Assembly (NCBI GenBank): GCA_036874045.1
Contig: JAZBRI010000009.1
Coordinates: 3,286,001 to 3,350,000, forward strand
DNA: 64,000 bases
Direction of reading: 5' to 3'
Source: Cymodocea nodosa
Lineage: Eukaryota > Streptophyta > Magnoliopsida > Alismatales > Cymodoceaceae
The translations under genes were made by a program, and so were the position numbers. The notes below the pieces were generated by a model. It worked only from the letters and a program-made list of their open reading frames with translations, was not told where the DNA came from and ran no database searches. Of the stretch, positions 35,905 to 48,333 are shown in pieces (the stretch's first letter is position 1; each line of letters begins with the position of its first letter).

Positions 35905-37914
35905 ATGGATAATTCTGAAATCTTAGTTATGATTGAAGGACAAACCACTAATCGTCCTCCTATGTTCGAAGGTAGCAATTATGGTTACTGGAAATATAGG
36001 ATGAAAGTATTCTTTAAGTCAATCGATTTCAAATTATGGCATATAATTAGCAATCCTATAGTGTTAGTTACGACTCCATATGATACTTGGACTTTTGATG
36101 AAAAGGAGCGAATGACACTGAATGCTAAAGGTTTAAACATCTTGTTTTGTGCTTTATCTCATGATCAATTTAATAAAGTTTCTGCATATCAAACTGCATA
36201 TGAGATATGACATGCATTAGAAGTTGCCAATGAAGGTACTAATCAGGTCAAGGAATCTAAGATCAATATGTTAGTACATAAATATGAGCTTTTTAAAATG
36301 CACGAAAATGAATGTATCTCTAACATGTTTTTCTGTTTTCTTGAGATTGTAAATTCATTAAAATCTTTAGGCAAGAAATTCGAGGAAAAAGACTTGGTAA
36401 GAAAGATCCTTAGATCTTTAACTAAAATTTGGGCTCAAAAGACATCTATTGAAGAGTCCAAAGACTTAAATACATATACTCTCGATGATCTCATAGGAAA
36501 TCTAACAGCCTATGAAGTACAACATTTAGATCCAAAAGGGAAAAATCCTAGAAAGGATCTGGCTTTTGAGGCTGATAAAGTCTCAGAAGTCACTAGTGAT
36601 TCTAACGATGATTTATTGTTGTTGACTAGAAAATTTAGAAATCTATTGAAGAAACACAGGAACTTCAAGTCAGCAAAGACATCTAGAGATATGGAGAAGA
36701 AGTCATTCACGAAAGACAAAAGTATATGCTACAAGTGCAACAGGCCGGGTCACTTTCAAACTGATTGTCCTCTCAACAAAGATAAGAAGAATTCGAGGAG
36801 GAATTTCAGGAATAAGAAATTCAGAAAAAGAAGGGTACTTAAAGTGACATGGGATGACTCTTCAGCTTCACAAAGTGAAGAAACAAAGGATTCAACATCA
36901 GACAATGAATCCTCATCAACATCAGATTCAAAAGAAAATTTGGCAAATGTATGCTTTATGGCAAAATCCAGTGAGGTATCCTCTGATCAAAATGCTAACT
37001 TTGATAGTTTTGATGGATTACTTGTTGAATACAATAGACTAGCCAGAAAATATAAGAAAGTCAAAATAGAAAGAAAGGACACTAGGAAAATGCTAGATGA
37101 ATCTAAAAATAAGATTGATTTTCTGAACTCTATGTTGAATAAATTTAAAGAAGAAAATCAAAGGCATGCACAGGAAATTTTAAAGTTCACTACTATAGAA
37201 AGAAAATTGCATGCTAATTATGAAAATTTAATTGCTGATAAGAAGAAAATGATCTGTAAAATTAAAAAACTGGAACTGACTATTACTGATTTAAATTCAG
37301 AAATTGATATGTTAAAGATTAAAGTCTTCGATCAAAAGGCTATATTAAGTAAATGGAATAATAGTCAAACTTTAACAAATGAACTCAGTAGTAAAATATC
37401 AAATGTAGAAAAATATGGTATTGGTTTACACGATGCATCTTCTGAAAATTATATATTCCATGATGGTATTGCTAAAAATAATGTCTTTATTTCTAGTACT
37501 AAGAATAGTAAGAGAAAAACTATTCCGTGTGTAATCAAAAAGGGAGAAAAATATGTGCAAATTGATGAAATGCAGCATATAAATGATAGCACACGATACA
37601 AGAATTTCAAAAGAAATCTTCAGAAGAATCAAGCTAAGACATTTGAGAATTTTAATATTCTTGATCAATTTTCTTCATATTTAAAGAATATCGGATATTG
37701 GAAATCAAATAATGTCAGAAATGAAAAATTCAACTTTGGTTTACATGGAGATAAACATTCTGATAATTATAACACTAAGAGAAAGAAACGCAAAAATAAT
37801 TATCAGAAAATAGATAAGTTGAAGTCTAAAAATATGGATTATTTTGATATGACTCGCTCTAAAATTCTTGAACCCACTCAAAAATGGGTTCCAAGAGATA
37901 AAATCTCTTTTTGA
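35905..37914 (+). pseudogene. Gag of copia B2
   Basis: About 670 codons from MDNSEILVMIEGQ. The capsid-like region (FEGSNYGYWKYRMKVFFKS) is followed by one TGA at 36208-36210. The CCHC knuckle CYKCNRPGHFQTDC is near 36730, then comes a basic run, a Ser/Asp-rich stretch, and a coiled-coil extension (about 37000-37330) ending LEPTQKWVPRD. From 36268 the frame is open for 548 codons, the longest intact stretch in the window. Protease follows in another frame. Confidence 0.9.
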
Positions 37915-37929
37915 CAGTTTTGTAGGTAC

Positions 37930-39150
37930 ACAAATCAAAATGGATAATAGACAGTGGAGCATCCAACCACATGACTAGAGATATACGATTACTTACAGAA
38001 ATAACAAAGACCAAGAACGGACAAGTTACCTTTGGAAATAAAAGCAAAACAAATATCCTTGGGTCTGGCAAGGTTCAGGTAACTGAGAAATGTTTTATAA
38101 ATGATGTCTTATTAGTTGAAAACTTAGGTTTTAATTTATTGAGTGTTCTTGTTTTAATGAAGATTTACAGAGTAATTTTTGAAAAAGATTCCTGTAAAAT
38201 TATGGACATGACTACAAACAAAATTTTATTCACTACATACAAGAAAGGATCTGTTTGTATTCTAAATTTGCCTTCTAATATTATTAAAGACAATGCTTGC
38301 TTAATTGCAAAATCGGATGAAGTCATTTTATGGCATAGAAGGCTAGGACACTCAAACTTAAAATTATTACAAAAGCTGTCTAAAAAGAATCTAGTTAGAT
38401 GTTTACCTAGTATTAAGTACTCGAAAGAGTTTATGTGTGATGTGTGTCAACTAGGTAAATTACATAAAACATCCTTTAAAAGCTTAAATGAAATAACAAG
38501 CAAAAGAGTATTAGAACTAGTGTATATGGATTTATTTGAACCTACTAGAACAACCAGTCTAGGAGGTAAACATTATGCTTTTGTACTAGTTGATGACTAT
38601 TCTAGATTTACTTGGGTCTATTTTCTAGCTAATAAAATTGAAGTTTTTGAAATATTTAAGATATTCTGTAATAAAGTTCAGAATGAGCTAAATGTTAAAA
38701 TTCAAAAACTTAGGAGTGATCATGGTACAGAATTTGATAATGATCAAATGGACACCTTTTGTGAAGAATTAGGCATATAGATCATAGGTACTCATTTCCA
38801 AGAGCTCCTTCACAAAATGAGATAGTAGAACATAAGAACAGATCACTTCAGGAAATGTTTAGAACCATGTTAAATGAGAATAAGTTACCCCTTTTTCTCT
38901 GGGCAGAAGTAGTTCATACAGCATGCTATGTTATAAATAGAGTACATCTAAGACCAATTTTAGATAAAACTCCTTATGAGATATGGTATAACAGGGTTCC
39001 CAAAATAAGTTATTTAAAACCCTTTGGCTGTAAGTGTTTTATTTTAAACACTAAGGAATGAAGAGACAAATTTAAAGTCAAATCAGATGAAGGGATTTTT
39101 GTTGGTTATTCCATTAGAAGTAAAGCATATAGAGTTTATAATAAATCAAC
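37930..39150 (+). pseudogene. Protease and integrase of copia B2
   Basis: The protease has the active site WIIDSGASNHMT (37935-37980). Integrase follows with the zinc-binding region (LWHRRLGHSNLKLLQ ... CDVCQLGK), a core with VLVDDYSRFTWVYFL and LRSDHGTEFDN, and after a frameshift near 38778 the remainder (LPLFLWAEVVHTACYVINR, TPYEIWYNR, LKPFGCKCF). At the first catalytic position it reads YMDLFEP, where a D-L-x-G-P type sequence is usual. A TGA at 39059-39061 ends this stretch; the C-terminal part continues to RT. Confidence 0.92.
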
Positions 39151-40995
39151 AAAAACCATTGAGGAAACCCTACATGTGAAATTTCATGAAAATTCTCATT
39201 TGGATTTAAGACATGCTGAAAACTTTGATTCAGAAATTCTCCCAGAAATAGTACCAAATGATGTTGACAGAGAAATTGATAGATTATCTAACGGAATAAG
39301 AAATCTAAGTTTGAATGATGAAAATTTAGAAGAAAATAATGTCATACCTATAGAAAATATGGAACAACATAGAAATTGGCGTTATGCTTTATCTCATCCT
39401 ATTGATCAGATAATAGGCAATCCTAATCAAGGAGTTAGGACTAGGTCATCAGTAGTCAACATTTGTGGTGCTTATTCATTTGTTTCTTTACTAGAACCTA
39501 AGAAAATTGAAGATGCCTTAGAAGACGAATTTTGGTATTTAGCTATGCAAGATGAGCTAAATCAATTTATAAGAAATGAGGTATGGGATCTAGTTCTACC
39601 ACCTGAAAATCAATTCATAATAGGAACAAGGTGGGTATTTAGAAACAAAGTAGATCAAGATGGACATATAGTTAAAAATAAAGCTAGATTAGTTGCTCAA
39701 GGTTACAAGCAAGAGGAAGGAATTGACTATGATGAAACATTTGCTCCTGTTGCTAGACTAAAATCAATACGAATTTTGTTAGCATATGCTTGTTATATGG
39801 ATTTCAAATTATATCAAATGGATGTTAAGACTGCTTTTTTAAATGGATATATAAAAGAAGAAGTGTATGTAAAATAACCTCTAGGTTTTGAAGATTCAAA
39901 ACATCCTGAGTATGTTTACAAGCTTAAGAAGGCACTATATGGCCTTAAACAAGCTCCTAGGTCTTGGTATGAAAGATTATCTAAATTTCTTATGAAAAAA
40001 GGATATTCTATGGGAAAGGCAGATCACACTCTTTTTATCAAGAAGATCGAAAAAGATATATTAGTAGTTCAAATCTATGTAGATGACATCATATTTGGAG
40101 CAACAAATGATAAATTAGTTGAGTCCTTTTCGAAAGACATGACTAATCAATTTGAAATGAGTATGATGGGTGAACTATCATTTTTCCCAAGCTTACAAAT
40201 TAAGCAATTAGATCAATGTACTTTTATTTCATAAGAAAAATATACTCAAGATTTATTAAAGAGGTTTGGTTTAGACAACACTAAAACAAAGAATACACCA
40301 ATGAGTACTATCACCAAGTTGGATAAAGATGACTCTGGAAAAATTGTAGATGTCAAACAATATAGAAGTATGATTGGTTCATTACTCTATTTAACAACTA
40401 GCCGACTAGATATTATGTTTAGTGTGTGTACTTGTGCTAGATATCAATCAAATCCTAAGGAATCACACCTACTTGCTGTTAAACGAATTTTTAAATATCT
40501 ATTAGGAACCATCAATTTCGGATTGTTTTACTTTAAACACAGTTCTTTAAACTTAGTAGGTTATAGTGATGCTAATGTCGCAGGATGTAAGTCTGAAAGA
40601 AAAAGCACCAGTGGCACTTGTCAATTGTTAGGTAAAATTGTGTAGCATTATCTACAACTGAAGCTGAATATATACCTACTGCACTTTGCTATGCTCAAAT
40701 CCTGTGGATCAGACAAACCTTAAAAGATTTTAATTTAGACTATGAACCAACTAAGATTTTCTGTGATAGTAATTCTGCAATTAGTTTATCTAAAAATCCT
40801 GTCTTACATTCACGAGCAAAACATATAGAAGTTCGACATCATTTTCTAAGGGATAATGTTATAAAAGGAAAAATATTATTAAATTTTGTTCCTACCACAG
40901 AACAATTAGCAAATCTATTTACAAAACCCTTAGATGAAAATACATTCTCAAAATTACAATTAGAACTTGGTATCTATAGGTTATTTGATATTTAA
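39151..40995 (+). pseudogene. Reverse transcriptase / RNase H of copia B2
   Basis: Copia [59 protein letters not shown] (shown here in parts), [12 protein letters not shown] and LKKALYGLKQAPRSWYE, with the catalytic YVDDI at about 40076. RNase H has SERKSTSGTCQLLG and, after a short deletion at about 40640 that removed the segment present in copia A (SWFSKKQNYV), ALSTTEAEYI and SKNPVLHSRAKHIE to FTKPLDEN. Stops lie at 39875 and 40232. The final stop is at 40993-40995. Confidence 0.92.
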
Positions 40996-42576
40996 ATGGT
41001 CATGTTCATTGTATTTTGGCTTGTTATAAGGTAGTTTTAGAATTTAATGTCTTTATTATTAAAAAATAATAATAATAAAACAAAACAACATATCTATTTT
41101 CGAATTACAGTTTTTTGGTAGTTAAGAATTTATGAAATTCTGATTTTTATTGAAGTCAATTTATTTAAGAAAAATTCAGAAAAGATTAATTAAGGAAAAG
41201 TTAATTTGATTCAATGTGAGTGCCAACTATATTTTTGTTACTTATGTATATGCTATTACATAGATTTTAACAGGAAAATACATAGAAAGTATGTACTTTT
41301 TATTAAAGGAAAGTTATTAACATTCTGCTAGAAAAATTAAGTCTTGCCGTTGCCTCTAATTTAATTTATTGTCTTGTTTTATTTTTGTTTATTTTTTGTC
41401 TGTAATTACTTGAGTAATTAAGTTCGTTGGGGGATCTTAAACCCTAGTCACTTAAACCAACTGGTTTGGGATGTGCTGACTAAAAACTCATTTTGCAAGT
41501 AATTCAGATTATATTTACAAAAAAAAAGAAAAAAAAAGGGGGCAATGTACTCAAGCTTAATTTATCTTTCAAGGTGTTATAACAATCCTGACATAATCTG
41601 TGCATATAATCCTTGTTATTTTTGTTATTATCTACTCTTTACACATAATGTACGATATTTATTTGTCTTAAGTTGTGTACTCATTATTGAAATCTTTTAA
41701 GTTTCTATAGGTATATCTCTATGAATTATCTTTTGTAAACTGAATAAGATAAAAGCCAGAAAGTCTAAATTGTTAACTCTACTACTTATTTCTGTATTTC
41801 ATTCAAATCAAAAAAAAAAAAAAAAAACAAAAAGACAGACTCAAATCTATTTAAGGCTTAGCATCCTCTTTAAGTAAGCTATTTGACCTTTTTAAGCCAA
41901 CTCTACTTAGGGCTTGGCAACCTAGATTAAGTACGCCATAGATTCTTTACACAACATTTATGTAGGGGGAAGTTAGATTTGTAACTATCTGAAACATCTC
42001 CTTCTTATAAAACTGCTTAAGTACACGTGTCGTGATCTGGACGATTGACTTAAGTTATCTTTCAGAAGGTTATCTGTAACTCTCCGAAATGCGCTTGAGT
42101 ATTGGATAGTTAGGTTTATAAGTCTCCGAAACTTTATGAACACCTTAAGTTAAAATTGTGCACGTGTTGAATTTCATTGCTTTATAATGTCTCAGTCGAA
42201 ACTCGAACAGTTATGTTTAAATCTTCAACTTTTCACACATATTCCTTCAAGAAACTCGAACAATTATCATAAGTCTTCGAGTTTTCTCACTTTTTCACTT
42301 AGCTTGAAGTTATTTTCTTTATATGCATAGTTACACTAAGTATTCTACAATTGTTGGTTGTAAAACTTGTACAGTTATTGCAAGCACTCAAGTTATTTAT
42401 CAGTAACGAATCTTATATTTATGATTTCAATGATTGAATCTGTTTGTCCATTTATAAACTCGAAGAGTTATGAATGTTTTCTTAACAACCTTTCGTGTTT
42501 CTACTTTAGTAAAACCCTAGCTTCACAATCTTTCCTTCCACTAAGTTCTACAATGCAAAGCGAAGATTAATCAACA
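40996..42576 (+). other. Copia B2 spacer with putative ORF3 promoter
   Basis: No long reading frame. Poly-A runs lie at about 41519-41537 and 41811-41827. The last 400 bases carry family-B LTR dyads (ACTCGAACAGTTA at about 42190, ACTCGAACAATTA at 42255, ACTCGAAGAGTTA at 42457), and TTTATAAAC at 42451-42459 lies about 125 bases before the ORF3 ATG. Promoter function is inferred. Confidence 0.45.
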
Positions 42577-45176
42577 ATGTTAGGACGTGGAAGAGAACGT
42601 GGTAGAATGACCAAAGTGCAGAAAAGAGAGCTGGAACTTCAGAAAATGCAGAATGAAATCAACAATATTTACTCCAGGTACACTTTTTCAAACGAAGTAC
42701 TACACGAAATCAGAAAAGCTATTCAAGATGAGAAAAATTTCTATTGGAAATTTATTCGAAATTATGCTGAAACACAGTTTAGACTAAAACAGACTGAACT
42801 TTCCGCATTGCATTTATGGAAAAGAAATTTACAACCTAACCCTACGGTTGTAAGTTCTGGACATGTACTAGAGACATCGGTACAATCTATCACTTATTAT
42901 GGAAAGAAGTGGGGACCAATGATCGAAAATGCAAACAGGAAATTACAATCCTTGTATTCCCAACATTATTTTTCCCTAGTTGTTTTAGATGATATTAAAC
43001 AGTATATCGATGAACAGAAAATTGCCATTAGCAAAATAGGCCTTCGAAGTGAAGGACAAAGAGTTTATCAACTCAAAATGGCAGAGGTGGAGAGCTTAAA
43101 ACTCTATATTCCATTATTACCACCTAGACATCATGGTGAAGGACCATCAAGACAATAGGTGCCTTTAACAAGAGAAATTAAGACAATTTTAAAACCTCCT
43201 GAACAACCTGAAACACTGTAGACATATAGTCGAACAAAGAAAAAGACAATTGAATATTTTGGACTAACTATAGGTGTACAAGGAATATTGCAGCAAAAAG
43301 AAGAATCAGTGAAAAATGGAAAACTATGCTCCATTGCAGAAGCTAGACAGACATTTTTGTCAAGAATCCCAACAGATGTGACAAATATTGGCTTACAAGC
43401 ATATACTCTAAGGTATTGTGTCACATTAGTGCATAATGTATCTTTTAATACAATGGACAGTTTTTCACACAATGCTGAAGCACACATTCTTTTCCTACGG
43501 AAAGTGAGAATGTAGGAAATTTTGATGATATATATACAGATGATATCAAATTTGATGATATTATTGATGACATAGACACTGAGTCTATGAATTTTGAAGA
43601 TATTTCATCTGAAGAGGAATGTACAGAAATTCTTCCTCTTACTATATCTCGAACAGAGACTTTTGAATTTTGGTACAATTGCTTATACTACACTTTATAT
43701 GTATGGTTATGTCTGTTACAATATATCGTATACTTATTGATAAATGTATATAATCAACATACACAGTTACAAATAGAATATGATACTACCAATGTCTCAC
43801 ATATACAAATTTCAAAAATACAGGATGATTCTATTCCACAGACAGATATAGAACATTCTTTCATACAGAGACAGTTGTATAGATCACATATAGATATATA
43901 GGTTGCTGCTATACAAATTGTTATAGAGACTGTTGCTACTGAAATGTTTCCAGAAGAACAAACAAAAGAAATTCAGTAGATTATTGATACGACAATAACA
44001 GATATTTCAAACATTTATACTAGTTTTGATAGAAATTCCACCAGTTCTTAAAGATCTGACAATATAAATGCTGCTGATAATATTGAAACAAGTCTTAGAT
44101 CAGAACATCATGATAGGAAAATACCTAATCCTAAACAGAGTTTAGATGCAAATACACTATTATGGTTCAAAAATAATTCCTGTTATGACAAATTTCAGAC
44201 ATATAAAACTTTTACAGTTTTATATTCAAGATCAGTTAAGTTTGAAGGGATGGCACACATACGTGAACTGTTTGAATTTCAAGGCTTGTTGACTCTACTT
44301 CCACATCAGCTAGGCCATCTTGCTATACCCGAACTTCTCAGTTGTTTTTACTCAAACTTAACAGTGGAAGAAGGTATTCCTATTTCTAATATACAAGAAA
44401 ATAACATATATTTAACTCCAGATTTACTTCATCAGGTACTTGGTCTGAAAAATGAAGGAGTTAAATTATCAGAAAGAAAATAGGTTTATTGATTGGGATG
44501 GGACATTACAAGTTTAGCCAAAGATCCAACTGCCAACAAACCATTGACATTACTAAATGACTTAAATGGCCAAGCACGTTTTATTGCAAAAATATTGCAT
44601 GCTACATTGTTTCAAAGGTTTGGTCATAGGGCAGAAGTTAGCAGATGTTGTGTTTATGCTACATACGCATTAATCAACCATATACAGGTGAACTGGTATG
44701 ATATTTTTGTTTCTCATATCTTACATTTGCAGAGTAAATTATTTTATGGTGATACAATTTTGAGAATTGTGGTAAGTCAAACAGATATTACACCTTAGCC
44801 ATAGAAAAGATTAAAGTCACGATCTTTCTCTGCAAAGGAACTCCAAAAATACCAAGCGGTAGATACACCTATCCTCAGACAACAACAACAACAGGTTCGG
44901 CAAACACAGCAACAATCCACAGAATTTACAAAAACACAGCAACATACAGATATAAAACAAGATATACATACAGATATACTATAATGTATACATAGAGAAA
45001 TACATACAGGTATAGATACAGACATACATACTGAATTTTTACAGCAACCATCACAAGTTTCTCAAAATGATTTAGATCAGGCATTACTTGATCAAATAAA
45101 TAGAGTTAGTACAGATATTGCAAAGAAAATTTCAGATACTCTGATTGATATTTTTCGAAGACAAAGAGGCTTGTGA
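42577..45176 (+). pseudogene. ORF3 (env-position protein) of copia B2, with duplicated domain and hydrophobic segment
   Basis: The first frame (42577-43515, two in-frame stops) has two tandem copies of one domain: NIYSRYTFSNEVLHEIRKAI (residues about 26-85) and SLYSQHYFSLVVLDDIKQYI (about 125-185), the second with GLRSEGQRVYQLKMAEVESL. A weak third copy may follow near 43340-43430. After a frameshift at about 43500-43590 the frame holds a 25-residue hydrophobic stretch (about 43665-43755, Tyr/Leu/Trp-rich: YNCLYYTLYVWLCLLQYIVY and on), then the conserved C-terminal domain (RELFEFQGLLTLLP, LLHQVLGLKNEGV, FQRFGHRAEVSRCC), a Gln-rich tail and an end IDIFRRQRGL similar to copia A. Several stops make it a pseudogene. 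Confidence 0.8.
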
Positions 45177-45500
45177 TTATACAAATTATGTATTACATGA
45201 TTTATTTTTTGTAATTTGTAACCAAAACCATTATGTAAACTGTTTACTAATTTTAATGTTACGTAATTATTTTTCACAATTTATGATATTAAACAATTTT
45301 TGCTTAATCCATAAACCCTATGTATGGTTGACACTATCGTTTTGATTAATATATACTTAGTAAGATATCCTTCCTTACATTTATAAAACTTAACTTCCTA
45401 AAGGAGGAGAAAATAATTTGTTTACTTTTTTATAATGCCAAAAAGGGGGAGATATAAATTATGTGACTTATTAGGTTTTGACATCATCAAAAAGGATTAT
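45177..45500 (+). other. Copia B2 3' noncoding region with polypurine tracts
   Basis: AAAAAGGGGGAG lies at 45440-45451. A second tract (ATCATCAAAAAGG, about 45483-45495) breaks off and is joined directly to mid-LTR sequence, so a deletion removed the end of the tract and the first 285 bases of the LTR. Confidence 0.8.
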
Positions 45501-46435
45501 CATGCGTTCGATAATGAAAAATCGAATAGTTAGATAACTATTCGAGTTTTTATACGCATGGATAGATAACTATTCGAGTTTTATAAAAGGACTAACGAAC
45601 AGATAAGTTTCCTTGTTTAGTCACGTGTTTTGCAGGTGCAAAAACTCGAAGAGTTAAAGGATAAGTGTTCGAGTTTTGACTGGAGTTAAAGGATAAATGT
45701 TTGACTAAATCGAAGACTTAGAAGATATTCTACAAGACTCCAGGAAGATAAAGTTTCGGTGAATCTACGAGTGGAGATCGTGGAAACTTAAAATGTTAGT
45801 GAAGAAAGTGGAAATTTAAATAGAAAGTAATTTGGATTAAAGAGAAAATTAGTACGTGGATTATGGATTATGGATTGTGGATCAAGTGGATGAACATGCT
45901 GAACGTGAAAGACAACAGAGTTCGACTACTAATAGAGAGTACGAGCTACATTACAACAGAGGATCCCAATCTCAAAAACTAAGTCTGAATATTCAATCTG
46001 GATCCCTAACTGAAAAGTTAAGTTTGAATATTCATATTTGAAAAGTTCTCCAACATCAGAAGAAGTTCGAAATTCCAAGCAATTTTAGAAAAGGAGCTGC
46101 AAATGCAAGAAGTCTGGAAATTCGACAACTAGAGAAGAAGAGATACAGAAGCTGAGCAAAGAGAAAGAAAAGAGCCGTGTGCATAAAGATCAGGTTTTAT
46201 ACAATTCAAAATTAGTTTTGAAAAAGAGCTTTGTTTTCCTATTTGAATTGTATATCAAAAATTACTGTATCAAAACCGTCAAGAAGGGAATTGAGTTGAA
46301 AAGATATTGTAAATTCTGTCTTGAAATAAAAGAATAGAATTTCATTTACGAGTGTTTTGTGCTCTTGTTTTATCCGCTAGTTTAATTACTAAAGACACAA
46401 TTCACCCCCCTTCTTGTGATACAGACGATCCTACA
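45501..46435 (+). repeat. 3' LTR of copia B2, 5'-truncated
   Basis: 935 bases colinear with 34920-35801 of the 5' LTR, ending CTACA. It lacks the first about 285 bases. Confidence 0.9.
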
Positions 46436-47406
46436 ATTGTCCGCTCAACAAAGATAAGAAGAATTCGAGGAGGAATTTTAGGAGTAAGAATTTCAGAAAG
46501 AGAATGGCACTTAAAGTGACATGGGATGACTCTTCAGCTTCACAAAGTGAAGAAACAAAGGATTCAACATCAGACAATGAATCCTCATCAACATCAGATT
46601 CAGAAGAAAATCTAGCAAACGTATGCTTCATGGCAAAATCTAGTGAGGTATCCTTTGATCAAAATGCTAGTTTTGATTGTTTTGATGGATTACTTGTTGA
46701 ATACAATAGACTGGCCAGAAAATATAAGAAAGTAAAAATAAAAGGAAAGAACACTAGGAAAATGCTAGATGAATCTGAAAATAAGATTGATTTTCTGAAC
46801 TCTACGTTGAATAAATTTAAAGAAGAAAATCAAAGGCATGCATAGGAAATTTTAAAGTTTACTGCAATAGAAAGAAAATTGCATGCTAATTGTGAAAATT
46901 TAATTGTTGATAAGAAGAAAATGATCTATGAAATTGAAAAACTGAAACTGACTATTACTGATTTAAATTCAGAAATTAATATGTTAAAGATTAAGGTCTG
47001 CGATCAAAAGGCCATATTAAGTAAATGGAATAATAGTCAAACTATAACAAATGAACTTAGTAGTAAAATATCAAATGTAGAAAAACATGATATTGGTTTA
47101 CATCATGCATCTTCTGAAAATTATATATTGCATGATGGTACTACTAAAAATAATGTCTTTATTTCTAGTACTAAGAATAGTAAGTGAAAAACTATTCTGT
47201 GTGTAATTAAAAAGGGAGATAAATATGTGCAAATTGATAAAATGTAGCATATAAATGATAGCACACGATGCAAGAATGTCAAAAGAAATTTTCAGAAAAA
47301 TCAAGCTAAGACATTTGAGAATCTTAATATTTTTTATCAGTTTTCTTTGAATTTAAAAAATATCAGATATTGGAATCAGCAATCAAATAATTTCAACTTT
47401 GGTTTA
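46436..47406 (+). pseudogene. Gag C-terminal part of copia B1
   Basis: Resumes the B1 gag at the knuckle (TCCGCTCAACAAAGAT corresponds to CPLNKD) and is colinear with B2 36760-37740: ALKVTWDDSSASQSEETKDS, then the coiled coil, with stops at about 46843, 47185 and 47246. Homology ends at about 47406, inside the gag extension; the rest of B1 (pol, ORF3, 3' LTR) is missing. Confidence 0.9.
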
Positions 47407-48333
47407 CAACAGCTTGGATTTGTTCGCATGAAGATTCGATAGCCAAGAATTAGACTCAACATTCGCCAGATTCCATTGCAACCTATAGAGGAAGTAGCCC
47501 TTGTCTCCCAACAATCCTGATAGGGAGAAGAAAGCATCTTTGCGATGAACAAAGCTAGGTACAGGGAGAAAGAACTTCCCTATGCTTGGCAACAACAAAA
47601 TCTTAGCCATCGGAGGTTAGGAGAAAGAAGAAAAAAAAGAGATAGTTAGTGATGCTCAGTCGTAGATGAGAAGCTTGAAATGTGGTGTTGAACACCACGC
47701 AAATTAGAAAAAAAAGCTGAAAATCAAAAGGATGAAATCTGACACATGCAATTCGAAGAAGAAAACTTTGTTACCTGCAATGGAGGTGAGCAACTAGAGT
47801 TCGTTGATGGCGACAAAGCAATGGTGGCATAGTAACTAGTTTTATAGTGAGCTGAAAGTACTTTTAGTTCTTGCATGCATCCTTAGGTGGTTTTATACCA
47901 CTTGGATCTAGATTCGAATCAGGATTTGGATTCGGGCTAGGATTTGGATTCGGATCTAGGTCGAGCATCTATCTAATACATGTTCAAAATTAGGGTGCTT
48001 ACACCTAGCTTAACTTACAGTTGATATCTACAAATTATGTAGCCCAACCCAACTTGATTTTTTGGATCAAGTTGAGCTAGACTAATCTATTACAAATTAG
48101 GTCAAGCTAACCCACACTAATCTAATCCATTTCACATGTATAAGTCAATATTTGCTCTCCCTTTCTTTAATTGTGAGTTGACAACATTATCTTTGCCTCA
48201 CTTTGCTTGCACTCATCTTGGTTGTTGACCATTGATTCCCTCTCCAATCCTTTTCATATCGCATTCACATCTATCTTGTCCATTGGCCATGTTAAGTCAT
48301 CTTGACCTTTCCTCTACTATGCCTCTATGCCTC
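47407..48333. other. Unassigned DNA right of the B1 break
   Basis: No convincing gene. A minus-strand frame at 47404-47610 (68 residues) has no motif I recognise. A short repeat based on GGATTTGGATTCGG lies at about 47910-47965. 48130-48333 is pyrimidine-rich and is the target of the next solo LTR. Confidence 0.5.

Larger units (their letters stand above)
34636..46435 (+). mobile_element. Ty1/copia element B2 (Sirevirus-like) nested in B1
   Basis: Full domain set: LTR, PBS, gag, protease, integrase, RT, RNase H, ORF3, PPT and a 5'-truncated 3' LTR. It is flanked by ATTAT (34631-34635) and ATTGT (46436-46440); the unbroken B2 gag (near 36763) shows ATTGT was the target, so this is a 5-bp duplication with one change. 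Each coding domain carries stops or frameshifts. Confidence 0.93.

Noticed and set aside
37930-40995. Endogenous pararetrovirus
   Set aside because: The domain order PR-IN-RT-RH and the motifs are those of Ty1/copia. There is no movement or coat protein, and LTRs with target duplications are present.
47404-47610. Minus-strand frame that might be a captured exon
   Set aside because: It has no recognised motif and no splice or start context, and it begins in B1 gag sequence.
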